Below the pieces are notes generated by a model. The model made no database searches. It was not told where the DNA came from and saw only the letters and a list, made by a program, of their open reading frames with translations. This document shows positions 1-13,500 of a stretch of DNA of 64,000 bases, piece by piece. Each line of letters begins with the position of its first letter. The stretch's first letter is position 1. Source of the DNA: Yponomeuta sedellus (Eukaryota; Arthropoda; Insecta; Lepidoptera; Yponomeutidae); assembly GCA_934045075.1 (NCBI GenBank), contig OW203749.1, positions 1,302,001 through 1,366,000 on the forward strand, given 5' to 3'. The translations under genes were made by a program, and so were the position numbers.

Positions 1-945
1 ACGAGAGCGTAAAGATGGCGGCCAGGCCATGAAATTATGGTTGCTCCATTTAAGTTTTTTGTAGTTACCTGGCTCGGATACGTGTCCTCTATCATTTTTT
101 CAAACTCCATATTTGCTATTTTAATGAAAACATCAACAGATAGTCCACTGAAATCACCATCTATTCACTAAAATCACAAACGCGAAATACTGATCGTTCG
201 CATGACGTTAGGCATTATTTTTTTTTATTTGTGTGTTGCCGTTAGGAGTGATCGTTGCAAAGACGAACCGTTTTATAAGACCGTTTTGTGTTCCGCGACG
301 ATAGGACCGTTTTACGTTTCATTATAAAGCAGTGCCAGAGACTCTAAAGCAGTGCCAGCGTTCGTTCGTCGCGAGACCAGTCCTTAGATTATTTGACGCG
401 GATATGTCCTTTAGTGCTATATTAATAGAGCCTAGAACGTAATGAGATCATTGCGACGTCGTCGTCGGCTCCTTGCTCGTTCCGTTCGTTTTGGTCTGTG
501 ATAAAAATAAAGTAATCTTTATGTCTATGAGTATACAGTCGAATATCGTGTAAAACAACTTATTTTTTCCGATGTTTCGTGATTTCGTCTCGTTCGCACT
601 CGTTTGACCGTCCTCTGCGACTTGCTCGTTCGCATACAATGAAACCAGTTGCGAACGAAGGACCGTTTCGAGGACCTGTTTTCGTTCCAGAAAAAACGGT
701 TGCGTTTCGTCGTCGACAAATCGGACAACGACCCACTCCTAGTTGCCGTGTGTCTTGTCCTGTTCAATGTTTACAGTGATACCAGTTTATTATATGCAAA
801 TTCACACACAAATATTTACGCGTCGACGTGGCGCGCGTCCACTCCGTGATCGACTTTGCGGAATCACAATATTTTATTTCACGCTAATAGAACATCTTAC
901 TATAATATTAAACATGTAAAAGGTCTGTGCCAAGCACATGTCAAC
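1..945. other. Unassigned sequence at left edge
   Basis: No gene or known repeat is recognised. The stretch from about 230 to 840 is rich in CGTTCG and CGTCG words, and both strands carry only short overlapping open frames that look like shadows of that composition. It could be the body of an old retroelement lying next to the LTR remnant at 946-1690, but nothing in it proves this. Confidence 0.3.
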
Positions 946-1690
946 TATGACATACCTATCATAAATATAGCGTCCGACTAAGAACAGTGGGACCGGCCGT
1001 CCCCAGGCATACGATCTGCCTGGTGGGAAATTTTCCTTTATAGTGGAAGAGCACGATCACCCACTCTATAGTGGTGACCCCGGTCAGAACATTGTCAACC
1101 TTCCTTCGCTCTCGCAGCACCCCACATACATTAGTCTCAAAGCAAGGCCAGCAATTTCTTTCTCACTTCATTAGTTCCACTACAGTCAACGCACTGACCA
1201 CTGGAACTGATGGTGATCTTCCCCCAACCCCTTGGCATTGCAGCCACACAGAAACAGCACACGTTGCCAGTGGTACAGCAGCCTTCACCGGTTCCTACCA
1301 AATGCACAGTCTCCATGGTACTGTCGCCGGTGAAGTTACTGTTAGCCGCCGAACACCCTCAACCGCTAGTCGACTCACTGACTCAGCGTCACCTGACACT
1401 TGCAAGCTTTAGAGCACAGACTTCGATTCCTATCAGACCTAGCAATGCGTAGCTACGGTCTTGAAGGGGAGTGATGTGGTCAACTCTGCGCACGCACTAC
1501 AAACTCCAACATTCCTGCATCACGCAATCAAAGTGTTTCACGTGACCTAGCATAAATATAACGTCCGACTAGCAACAGTTGGACCGGCCGTCCCGCCGGA
1601 AATTTCCCGCCAGGCTGCCTGGCGGGAAATTTCCGTTTATAGTGGAAGAGCATGATCACCCACTCTTCCCTATAGGTCTGACAATGGTGA
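946..1690 (+). mobile_element. Ty3/gypsy-type LTR retrotransposon remnant
   Basis: Two related segments (about 951-1066 and 1553-1668) share a CATAAATATA box, then CGTCCGACTA, GGACCGGCCGTC and GGAAGAGCA, so they look like parts of two LTRs. The second is preceded by a polypurine tract (AAGGGGAG, 1464-1471) directly followed by TG at 1472, the usual start of a 3' LTR. After the first, TGGTGACCCCGG (about 1073) resembles the start of internal regions of insect gypsy elements. The roughly 400 bp between have no intact gag or pol frame, so this is an internally deleted relic or non-autonomous derivative. An 18-bp-arm palindrome with one central base lies at 598 to 634 of the second kilobase (1598-1634). 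The class is inferred from layout, not from protein similarity. Confidence 0.4.
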
Positions 1691-2040
1691 AAATGGTTGA
1701 CAGAAGAAGAAAGAAAGACTTATTTGACGACACAATACTGAAAACCATCAAATCACACAACAAAACACAAGTCAAAGAAAACGTAGCATTAGCTGAAAAG
1801 CAGGTAACAGCAAAATATATAAATAACCCAAAAACAAGCAATACCTAAAAAAACTTAAATATCCGAAACGTGTAGTCCCCAAAATGAGGCCGACACAGCA
1901 ATATGTTGGTGAATGGATGTTGGTTACTCAATCACGCAAAAAGGTCTGAACGGATTTACAATAAACTTGGTGCACAGTTAGGCGAACGAGCTAAATCGAG
2001 ATATAGAATGACGGTCAGCTAGAAAAGTGGAAAAATGTAA

Positions 2041-2230
2041 AAAACCTATTTAGAGGCTAAAAATTTCACCCATGCCCGCGAATTTGAACCCGCAATCTCT
2101 GGCTATCCGTGCCATAGCCAGAGATTGCGGGTTCGAATCCCAGCATGGGTGAAATTTTTAGCCTCTAAATAGGTTTTTAAATGTGTCCTTAGCACGGGTT
2201 AGTGCATTAAAAATAAAAATAGTATATAAC
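2041..2230 (+). mobile_element. SINE-A foldback copy
   Basis: An inverted segment opens with AAAACCTATTTAGAGGC and runs into the reverse complement of the tRNA-like B box; the forward copy follows directly (B box GGTTCGAATCC, then the tail TTAGTGCATTAAAAATAAAAA). The two halves would fold into a hairpin of roughly 70-bp arms. The flanks carry AATGTAA (2034-2040 and 2231-2237), the shortest target duplication among the SINE-A copies here. Confidence 0.75.
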
Positions 2231-2606
2231 AATGTAATTAACTCGCTATATTAACATTGCGAAAAAAAAATTACATTGCGAGAAGAGAACGTAGCGACTG
2301 CGTGGCGCGTCGTGTAATCATTGATGTCTGAACGTAACTTCATCGACCATCTTGTCAACATTATCTGGGCAGTTTGCAACAAAAACGAAATCTTGTTCTG
2401 TCATATTGACACATTACTCTTATTCTGTGCATTACTCGTCGGTAGGGACGTAGGTGCACGTTTAAAGTCGATTTTTTTATAATCGATTAGTTGTGGTATA
2501 GAATTATCGACTGTGACGAAGTAACAAATGATGGGTAAAATAAAAATTTTTCTGAATAACGTAATTTATGAACATAAAGTAACTCAAACTGAGCTTGGTT
2601 TAATTA

Positions 2607-2781
2607 AAACTGTTTTTATACGGATTTATGCTCGTTTATTAAATTTTTTCCAATTTTCCAACATTTGGCACTTTTTCAGGTGCCGTAGTCCCGGACGACC
2701 ACGGCACCTGAAAAAGTGCCGAATCATTTGAAAATTGTAAAAAATGTAATAAACGAGCATAAATCCGTATAAAAACAGTTT
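2607..2781. mobile_element. Foldback MITE, GTGCCG-hairpin family
   Basis: Two arms of about 85 bp are inverted around GTCCCGGACGACC. The left arm starts AAACTGTTTTTATACGG and the right arm ends with its complement, and AGGTGCCG/CGGCACCT lies near the centre. Related half-copies occur at 28345-28560 and 62893-63070. There is no coding potential. Confidence 0.65.
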
Positions 2782-3613
2782 AAATTATGTCTACTGCTCG
2801 TGTTAACCTTAGAATATACTATAAGCTTGGTTTATTGAAAGAAATCAGATGATAAATTAAAATAATCTAATAATAATAATAATATGTTTTTATTTCAGAA
2901 TACACAGTTCCAGATTACAATATATAACAATACATACAAACAAAACAAAATATAAGAGATATTGCAATAATAAATAATTACATATCTTCGGTCATTTTCG
3001 ATTACTATCGCGCTGAATGGAATGCCAATGTTGGTACAGTGAGCTGCCCACATCCTCACACAGACACGACAGAATCTCATTTTTGGAGGCCCTCAATCAG
3101 CTCCAAAATAAGCCAACTCTATTTCGGAGAATGGCAAATAAGTCCGATAATAATAATAAGATTCCCAAGACTTTAATCTCATTGTTTGTGATTTTAACAT
3201 ATTATTTACCTACAAATATAATACATTTTAATCTTAATTTTTTATTGATCTTGCAGTTTTTATTGAATTCTTGTAATAAAAATAAAACATCCTAGGATTA
3301 CTACACTAAAACTAAAATTTTCATTCGTTTTTCTGTTCGTTTGCAAATGAAGGATAAAAAAAAATTGCCAATTTACCAATATTTCACAAACAGTTTAACG
3401 GCGTGCCCAAACGCGGAACGAAATGAGGCAGTTTCAGTAGCTTAGCTGCGCCTTTCTATGGATATTACCATGAGGTTACCTTGTGTGGTTACAGCAACTG
3501 CGCAGGGCATGATAGTTTTAACATATTATAAGTGTTGGCTATGTAAAAACGAAACAACTTAAAATCTATTACATATCATAACTTGACCAAACACTTTTTT
3601 TTTTTAAAAAATA

Positions 3614-3655
3614 ATCGACTATTTTGTCACATCCGGATGTGACAAAATAGTCGAT
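3614..3655. repeat. Perfect 42-bp palindrome
   Basis: Twenty-one bases from ATCGACTATTTTGTCACATCC are followed at once by their exact reverse complement with no spacer. It may be a decayed foldback element; it has no recognised terminal duplication. Confidence 0.85.
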
Positions 3656-3724
3656 GCATCCCTAATTGCATTGTCATCTGTGAATGTTAGTCACATAGAT
3701 ATTACAATCAGTGTTGCCAACTTA

Positions 3725-4070
3725 GTGGATTTACCACTAAATCTGGTGGTTTCGACACCCCTCTTGGTGGCGGATATTTCATTTAGTGGTTAGTGGTTTT
3801 TTTAGTGGCTTTTTATCGAAAAAGTTTTGTTTCAAAATACGTCACTTAGGTGCTTAGTTATTTTGTAAATGTAATAACCTCTCTTACACATTTCTCAATT
3901 GAGGGTTCATCAGAAGAAGACCTATTATAAAAAAACACATCATTGTAGTAAGTCGATTAAAAGATAATTATTGATGTTGATTTAGTAGGTAACAAAAATG
4001 TTGATTTCTTGACAAAAATGTTGATTAGATAGTAAAAAAATTGATTTACTAATAAAAATGTTGATATTTA
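3725..4070. repeat. Low-complexity and minisatellite-like repeats
   Basis: From 3725 to 3810 the words TTAGTGG and GGTGG recur. From about 3990 to 4070 the word AAAATGTTGATT recurs three or four times with small changes. The sequence lies just upstream of the TTC1 start; nothing in it looks like a coding exon. Confidence 0.5.
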
Positions 4071-4352
4071 TGACAGACTTATTAATTTGACCATTGATTC
4101 ATACCGTAATTGAATGAAAATATGGTTTAGTGGGCAACTTAGTGAATTCCAGATATTTAACAGTTTTTGATAGTGTATTTCTAGTGGTTTTGCAAAAAAA
4201 TCTGATGGGGAGTTGGCATAAGCGCACAGAACACATAAGCGTTGGCAACACTGTACATTGTTTAGTCAGCTGCAGGGATTCCGTATTTCGTGAACATTTT
4301 CCAGAATGTTCAACTGATCTCCATCATTTAACATCGTAAATCCAGCACAACA

Positions 4353-4521
4353 ATGTCTGATAACGACGAACCATTTGTATCAAACGAAGAGGTTATCGAG
4401 GAATTGACTAATGACTTGAGATCCTCGCTGATTACTGATGATGACCCTGGTACTTTCGTCATAAACCCTGGTCCCAGCAGCGCAGACCTTCCCTGGAACG
4501 CCGGGAACAGAATCGAATCAG
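4353..4521 (+). CDS. TTC1: TTC1 coding exon 1
   Basis: Starts at ATG (context CACAACAATGTCTG), the first ATG of the frame. It encodes residues 1-56, an acidic disordered leader (MSDNDEPFVSNEEVIEEL). The donor is TCAG|GTATTA, leaving one base of codon 57. The 5' UTR cannot be bounded from sequence alone. Confidence 0.85.
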
Positions 4522-7500
4522 GTATTACACTTGTAGACTCAAATTCAATAAAATTTATTATTAAACGACTTCTATGTTACCTTATCTTGTAACCTTGATA
4601 TTGAATTCAAATCTTGTCTATGAGTCTGATAAGAACATTAGTTTATACCTATAGAACAAAGATATTTTGTTCAGAATGACCTATAGCAAATTGCAATAAC
4701 TCTATTATAAATAAAAAGACTATAATTTTTGTCATAGATATTATTCTGGACCAATTTTTATTAAAATATTATGGGTCATTTTTTTAACCAACTCTTTGAT
4801 ACTCTCAATATATCCTCAGGTGTTATATTGTAGAAGTATGCTCCATATAATAATATAAGCTTTAATTAGATATTTTTTATAAATAATAATCAACACATGC
4901 ATCAAATAAAAATAGATAAAATTAATTGAATATTAAACTAATCAATTTAAAAGTTTTTTTTCTTCATTCATCTTCCATGTATACCTACTTAGGGTATCCC
5001 TCACCAGGACATACTTAGCCTCCCACAAGCCTTGTGGCTAGTGGAGTGCTCCATATATGTTTTAATAACCTTTACCAGCCTATTTGTGAAGGAAAACTTT
5101 ACCAGTCTATTTGTGAAGGAAGGAGGTCGTTGGCTGTACACTTGACTAGTCTTTCCTGTGGACTTGGCCGACTAAGCTGTCAGGATGGTATAGGAGCTGG
5201 GCAAGGCTACTTACTCTATAGGTTTCAATAAGGCGCTCTTCTTCACCAGCTATCTTTAAAAACAAGGTTTACAATTTGTATCTATCACTCTAATTCTTTC
5301 TTATTTATTTATTTGATTTTGTTATTGTTTTTCTTAATGTAGGTATGTCTTTCGTTTTATCCTCTTACGGAACTTTATTGTAAATAATGTAACTTTGTGT
5401 AAGTTTATTATAAATTGCTTTATGTATTATATGTTACGGTTTATGTAAGTATATTATTTTCAAGTATATTTGTACCAACAACCCGTTTCACTTTTCCTTC
5501 AGCAACTCTCCATCGTGGGTTGTCTGGAAGAAATTGCTCCAAGCAATAAGGCTGCCAATTGGCAGCCTAAGTAAAGTTAAGTAAGTTAAGTACAATTCAG
5601 TACAATTGTACTGTATCTTTTTGTAATAATTTTTTGTTTGTTTTTTCCTGGTGTACAATAAAGAATATTCTTATCTTATCTCTTTCTAAAACGATGTCCC
5701 AGGCACTGCGTCCGAGTGGTCCCTTCACCCATCTAGTGTGAGTGAAGACGCCACTGGACGCCGTATAAATTGTCTCATTTTGTAGATACAGTGATCATTG
5801 CACAAGCCTAAATGTTGGGATGAAAAGATCATGTTTTCTATATTTCTATTATTTACAAAGTATTATTACTGTGGCTTTGGCTAAGAATTGCAACCGACAG
5901 GAAACAGTGGATGACGTTGGAGGAGGCATATGCCGTAAGGCACACGTGTGTACTAGAAGTTAATGTGATTAGTGTACTAGAACGAATTATATTTGTAGAA
6001 AGGAAAAACTGGATAAAACCTTCGGAATAAAAGGCTTTATAATTATTATCATTTATGTTATTACTGCCACTTGCAGACATTCCAGAAACGAATCCCAATT
6101 TAGACCGTGGTGGTTACCTTGATGCAGACACAGACCTCGATAAGGATGAAGATGTGGAAGAGGAGAACGATGACCAAGGAGATGTCTACAGTGGATCTGA
6201 TGAAATTGACGAAGGTGAGATTTTCACTTGTTTTATTAATTGATACCACTGCACCGGCTTGCTGCATCGGAGGAGGTGCGATCTGGGCACAGCTATTGCA
6301 CTTATACAAATATATTTAAAATACAATTTTTTTTTTCTTCTTTTTTTATCTGCCATCGGCTCTTCTAGCCATAATCAGATGCGGTCTGAGGGTATTTAAT
6401 GTTATTAGTTAATGCTCCATTAAGCATCAACAATTCTTTTGCGGAACTATAGTCCATTATTTTAGTTTCTTTTGTCAAGATACAATATATCCCATCTTTT
6501 TTGGCATGTTCTGTTTCCCTGTTTATCCAATAGGTTTCTTACCAATATGTTTATGTCCTTGGAGTCTTTGCTTGTAACTTTTGCATTTTTGGTTCACTTC
6601 TTCTTTGATAGTTGGCATCTCCAGGTATTGGTGTTTCTTACAAACCAGTGTGCACCTGATATGGATCTTAATGTAATATTTTGGAATATTTAGAGGATCT
6701 CTATATTGGAGTTGCTAGCATTGCCCCACAGTTCAATTCCGTAGGTCCAAACGGGTTTTATTATGTCTTTATAAACGAGCAGCTTGTTGTTCACATCCAG
6801 CGGCGATTGGCGTCCTATCAACCAGGATAAGTTTTTCGATTGCATTGATACTTCTTTTTTCTTTGCCTTTATATGGTTGGCCCAGGTTAATCTTCGGTCT
6901 AAATGTAGGCCAGTGGCTTTCCTTCCATATTCACAGGGCCGCAGTCTCCTTTTCCTAGGGTTAAGGTAATCTGCGGTGGACTTTGATACACTCGGTTTTA
7001 TTCTCCATTGTTTCAGCCACTTGTCTATTTTATTCAACTGAAGTTGCAGTTTCTCTAATGCTTTATCAAATTCAAATTCAAATAATTTTATTTCAACGTA
7101 AAGAATTTACATTCTATTTGCTGAATGTCAATGTACAATGTAAAGTGTAAGCCGCCGCCTTCGGGCCGTATTGTAGTGGAGAAAAAGGCAGCGGAAAAAA
7201 AAACTCCACTCTGACCATCTTTTCTCAAATCATCTTAAAACTAAATACATCAGTTGCCATATGTAAACCTAATAAGATTTCATGATTGCCATTAACAGCC
7301 CTAAATGCCAAAGCATTAGTCAAATGTCTCACAATAATAGGGGAAAACATAAGTGCTGCGGCCAGACACACGAACAGCACTCGTTCACGAGCATAACGCA
7401 GTGCTCAGCCATCATCAGTCTCAACCATTTTGGAGGGAGATAGATGACCCGAACACCACGCTACCATTCGAATGACCTTTAGCAAACTTGCAGTTAAGTT

Positions 7501-10500
7501 TTTGTCAGTTATATAAGGTATCATATAGTTATTAATATGCAATCACGTCGTCTGTACACACTTGTATTATAAAATATATGTTATACTTAGCTATACTTAA
7601 CAATAAAATCGCGGTGAAATTGGTTTACTACCACGGATTAGGATCGTTTATATAGTCGTCTATTCTATAATATGCCTTTTTACATAGCGAATTTTTAATG
7701 AAAGTTTTAAATTTATTTTCAGATAAGCATAGAACACGTTCTGGAATTTTGTTGTAAAAACGAACGCAGTAACCTACAAATGATGTGCCTACCTTGGCTA
7801 ATCGGGATTTAGTACAAGCAACCTTGTTTCTATTCCTTGTGTTTACGTTATGAACGTCCCTATTTAATTTAAACATTGTTATATTTTTTCGGACATACAT
7901 TATATTATCGAATATATATTGGCAAGCCAGTGTAAGAATGCCTATTTCTTTAAAACGCTCCCTTAGCGATTCTCTACTGTTTAAGTTGTAAATAGCTCTT
8001 ATTGCTCTTTTTTGCAAGACAAATATGGTTTCTATATCTGCTGCCCGTCCCCATAATAACAAACCATACGACATGACACTGTGAAAATAACTAAAATAGA
8101 CCAGCCTCGCCGTCGACACGTCTGTAAGTTGTCTAATTTTTCTGACTGCAAACGCTGCTGAACTCAACCGACCCGACAGTTTTCCAATATGCTGACCCCA
8201 TTGCAGTTTTGAGTCTATCGTTATACCTAAAAAAAGCGTGGACTCTACCAGCTCTAGCCTCTCACCAGATATTTTTAAACTCGTGTCAACATTTTTAACA
8301 TTGGGTAGTGAGAATTTGATGCATTTTGTCTTTTTTGCATTTAGCATCAGATTGTTTATAGTGAACCAGTTTAGAATAGTAGATAAAGCATTGTTTACAT
8401 CGTCTACATTACTTATACCTCTCTTTACTTTAAAAATTAAGGAAGTATCATCTGCAAACAACACTATCTGCGAAAGCTTTTCTACTAGGTAGGGCAAATC
8501 ATTTATATATACCAAAAAAAGGAACGGACCCAGTATAGAACCTTGAGGAACTCCTACTTTTACATCAGAACCCGAGGATTTAACTCTATTAATATCAACC
8601 TTTACAGTTCTGTCTGTTAAGTAAGATCGAAGAAGACTTAGTGATTTATTACTTAAACCATATCGGTGCAATTTTATGAGAAGTGTTTCGTGGTCAACGC
8701 AGTCAAACGCCTTAGAAAGGTCACAGAAAACCCCAATGGCATCCTGCGACTCTTCCCACGCCTCAAAGATATGCTTTACTAACGCTATGCCTGCTTCCGT
8801 CGTTGAGCGGCCTTTTGTAAACCCGAACTGTTTCTTATGGAAGAGCTTATTTATACTAAAATGAGTTTGCAATTGATGTAATATTACTTTCTCAAAAACT
8901 TTACTTAGCACCGGCAGTATTGCTATAGGTCTGAAATTATTTGGATCTTCACTATCACCAGTTTTAAACAAGGGTACGATTTTACTTAACTTTAATAGAT
9001 TAGGAAAGGTTCCCTGGTCAACACATTTATTAAAAATCAAAGCAAGGTAAGGTGCTAGAATATTGATTATAGTGGATATTAATTTAACCGATAACCCCCA
9101 CAAATCTTTAGTCTTTTTTAAGTTTAACTCTTTAAATGTTTTGACAATAGTTAAGGTAGTTATATGGGAGAATTGGAAGTCAACTTTACATGGATTTGTA
9201 CTTTCCAAAAGTAAGGTATCGGCTAATTGGGAGGAAGAATTTAAGCTAGCCGTTATATGCAGTGGCATGTTTTTAAAAAAAGTTTGAAATATTTCTGCTA
9301 TGTCCTTCTTCGAATTAACTAACTTACCTTCGATCTTCAACGCAAATCCCTGGTCCTTAGGTCTCGTTTTACCTGTTTCTTTGTTAATTACTTGCCAGAC
9401 TGTTTTTATTTTATTAGTAGACGCCATAATTTTTTTACTTATACTTATCGATTTGGCTGTTAAACAAGTTTGTCTAAAAGTTTTTGAATATTTTTTTACG
9501 TACTCTTTGAACGTCGGATCGTGATTGAATTGTTTTTCTTCATACAATTCATATCTGGGTCTTTATCGCTAGCAAGACACGCAGTGTCGTCAGCGTAAGT
9601 TGCAGTTGTCACTTCTTCACTTTTAGGCAAGTCTGAAGTATAGAGCGAGTAGAGCACTGGACCAAGCACCGATCCTTGCGGAACCGAGGCTTCAACATCG
9701 TAAAGCTTTAAGAGTTCATCTTCGAACTTTACTTGAAATTTTCTTTTGTGTAGGTATGACTTTTGGATCATGAAAAATGAGTTTGGTAAAAGAGTTTTGA
9801 GTTTGAATAGTAATCCCTTATGCCAAACTCTATCAAATGCCTGTTGGACATCTAGAAAAACCGCAGAGCAGTACTCTTTCCTCTCCAGAGACTGCCTTAT
9901 TTTATCTGCAACTCGATGTATTTGTTCGATTGTAGCGTGATTCTCACGGAAACCGAACTGGTGATCAGGGATTATCTTATTATTTGCCAGAATTTTTTTT
10001 CAGTCTTCGTAGTAGATTTTTCGAAAACTTTCGACAGAGTGGGCAAAAGGCTTATGGGTCGGTATGAAGTTGGTTCTGTTGGAGGTTTTCCCGGCTTCAC
10101 CATCATACAAATCTGCGATATTTTCCACAGTTTAGGATAGTAATGAATCCTCAAAATTGCATTGAATAGTATTGTTAGAAATACTATCGGTTCCTTAGGC
10201 AGACGTTTTAAGATTTCACCAGCTATCAGATCAAAGCCAGGCGCTTTTTTGTTCTCCAGATAGCGTATTACTAGCGTTACTTCTTTTGGGGTTGCTGGTT
10301 TTATTGGCAGTGATAGTTGCTGATCAGAATTGATTTGTTTGTCTATTTGTTCTTCAAATTCTGTTATCGTAGAGTCGTTTGGAGTAAAAACTAGGCCTGC
10401 GTGCCCGGGCACGCAGGCCATGTTCTTAAGGGTGGAACAAATTGTTGGGGCCTTTTAAAGTTCTTAGTAATTTTCCATAAAGAATAGTTATCTATCTTTT

Positions 10501-13500
10501 TTTCGCGCTGACAAAGTGGACAGTTTTTGTTGAAAAGTGGAGTTCTGGTTTTCAATCATGATTGCCTTTAAATGTCTTAAACCTCTATTTAGCTCTGTTC
10601 GGTCTTCTTTTGATCTACTCATTTGATACTGCCTCCTAATTTTCCGTTTCTCTAACAGCTTCTGACGTATTTCTAGAGGAACGTTATTTTTTGGTTCACC
10701 ATTCTTCAATATCGGTGTAGCACGCCATGACGCCTCTTAAAGCAGGTTTGTTATGTAAAAAGTTGCCTCATCTATATCTTCCTCAGTTTTAAGTCTAATC
10801 GTTAGGTTTATTTCTTCTTCTAGGTATTCAGAAAAAGCATCCCAATCAGTTTTATTATTGGTGAGTATTCTTGTTCTTTGTGGATTGCCATAACACTTAG
10901 TGTGACGATAACCGGAGAGTGGTCAGATAGTGTCGAGTGATGATTCCACATCAAGATAGACATTTGAAAGTCCCTTAGGGGCCGTCCATTAATCACGTGA
11001 TCTTTTTTTAAGCATTTTTAAACCCCCCCCTTCCCCTTGGTGATACATGGTGAGGTTAAAGACTACCACCCCACCCCCCACCCAACATCACGTGTATTTT
11101 TCGTACCTACAAAAATCTTAATTTTTTTTTGATTAATTTCGTATCGTATATGTCATGATATATTTTTGTGTCGTTTTACTATAATACATGTAAATGTCAG
11201 GCAATCACAAGCCTGGAAGCTTGGCTTCACATAATTATATTTGATCTCCTTTTTATGTTAGCATATTTTAGAATATTATCTTATTTCATGTATAAAGTAT
11301 AATCTTATTTTATTCTGAAATTAAGTATTCGGCGCGAAAACAACAGAATAACTGGCGATCGGCGTGCCGAGCGGGCGGTTGTCGGCGGCGCGTGAGAAGG
11401 TACTTTGTTCGTTGCCTAGCAACGGCGAGTCAAGGTCACACTACACGCTGCTTTTCAATTTAAAAATCGCGCGAAATAATAATAAAAAAATATACACGTG
11501 GTATCTTTACTACACCCCCCTCCCCCCTTGGGACATTTCGTGATTTTTGTCAAATCCCCCCCCCCCCCCCCCCTTTCAAGCCTCACGTGATTAATGGACG
11601 GCCCCTTAATTAGAAAGAAATCTATAACGTCAGGAATTCTCTTGGGGTCTGTTGGCCAATAGGTATGTTGGTTCGCCCGTTGAAAGAGGCATCAGTTTTA
11701 TACTCACGTCCTCGTGCCGTAGTCAGTCTGGAGCCCCAGTATGAGTGCTTGCTGTTTCAATCACCACCACATACATATCTATGGCCTAGGGTGTCAAAAT
11801 ATTTGCCGAACATATTTTCTTTAATATTATGTTTTGGCGGGCAATATATAGCACTGACATTTATGGGGCCTAACACGTGAAGTGCCATCAGGGTGGTTAG
11901 TACAGTAGATGTAATAATTGTCAACATTGCAATTTTTTCTATTGAGATGAGTTTCTGATATTAAGGCAATATCTATGTTGTTTTCTTTTAGAAGTATTAT
12001 CAGTTCTTGCTTATTTGGCAGTAGGCTATTGATATTACAGGTGGCAATGCGCAACGAGGCCATCGCGGCAATTTACTGATGAGTGTCATGATTAGGTTAA
12101 TCATTGTGGTCATTTGTGATACAAGTCGATCAATTTTTTCAGCTTATTTGTATAAAAGTGTCTCGAGATTAAAATACAAATATATTTATTTTCTCCAGTA
12201 CCTACAGAATGCACTTAAAATTAGTAACCCATTAGTATCATAATGTAAACTTATGACGGGCCAGTGCCCACTGTACACTTCCACTCTATGGGACTGACAG
12301 CAGCCCGTTATGCCGAGGATGCCTCAAGGAAGACGAAACTCCCACTTGACCATTCGCTGTGAAAGCCAGACCAGACAGCGGTGGTAGCGGAACGGTGTAG
12401 AACGCCGGCTTCTCAATTCAGAGGTCTTGCGTTCGAACCCTGGCATGTACCAATGGCTAAGTTACGTACATTTGTGAAGTAATAGTAGCAATACCACTCT
12501 CTGACCGTGAAGAAAAACATCGTGAGGAAACCCTAGCGTCTGTAGTGTTAACGTACCTCAGCGTTTGCTACGTACAATGGCCCAACTATGAGGCTAAGTG
12601 CGGATGCAAGGATTCGGACCGTCGGGGTCACCAGTGTAGAGTTGTTGCAGGTTGAAATGATAGAGATCTTGATGCAGTATATACAGATGCGTATTTTATT
12701 CAAACCTAACTCTAACGTATTTACAATATTTAAGTACAAGAATGCGTAAATAATAAAGGAATATAATAAAGATTTTAAAACGGCAGATTAGTTCAAGTTC
12801 AAGTCTTTATTTGTCAGCAAACACGGTACATGTAGATTTTACAAGATACATTTTTATGGACAAGCGTGTAGCACCATAGTATGGTATACAAATATTATAA
12901 TTAAAATTTAGAAACGCTATATTATTTACAAAAATATTATACAATGTCAGGAATATAATTATGATGTCATGGATGTATTTAAGTCATTGTGTTTTAAAAT
13001 AATCATTCATTACTGTATATACATTTTTCAATCAACCAGTTAGAAAGCGCTTTGTCGAATCTATTTTCCGGGAGGGAACATATTTCTTTTGGCAGGGAAT
13101 TAAATATTTTTTCACACCTCCTGCTCGACAATGCCTTATTACGTACCGTCAAATATCATCGTAAAGCATAGCCTTGTCTCTCGAGGGCAATAATAATGAA
13201 GAATTTCCCTAGGGAATAAAGTGATTTGAATTTAGAATGTCAAAATTCGCATGAAAACTATGAAGAAGCCCCGCATTGCAATTCGAAATTCGAATTGTTG
13301 TTCGAAACTCACCCCTTTTTTCTTTTTTTTCTGAACTACTGTGTCGTGTGACCGCGCGAAACACCAATAAAAAAAAGAAAAATTTTATTGTCTCCCAGAT
13401 GGTGTGAAAAGTAGAGTATTCACCTCTGGAATAAAACATGTCTTAGTCTCGGGCGGTATGAACCCCTGGCTTCACTCAGGACTCTACATAACTCCCTCGC

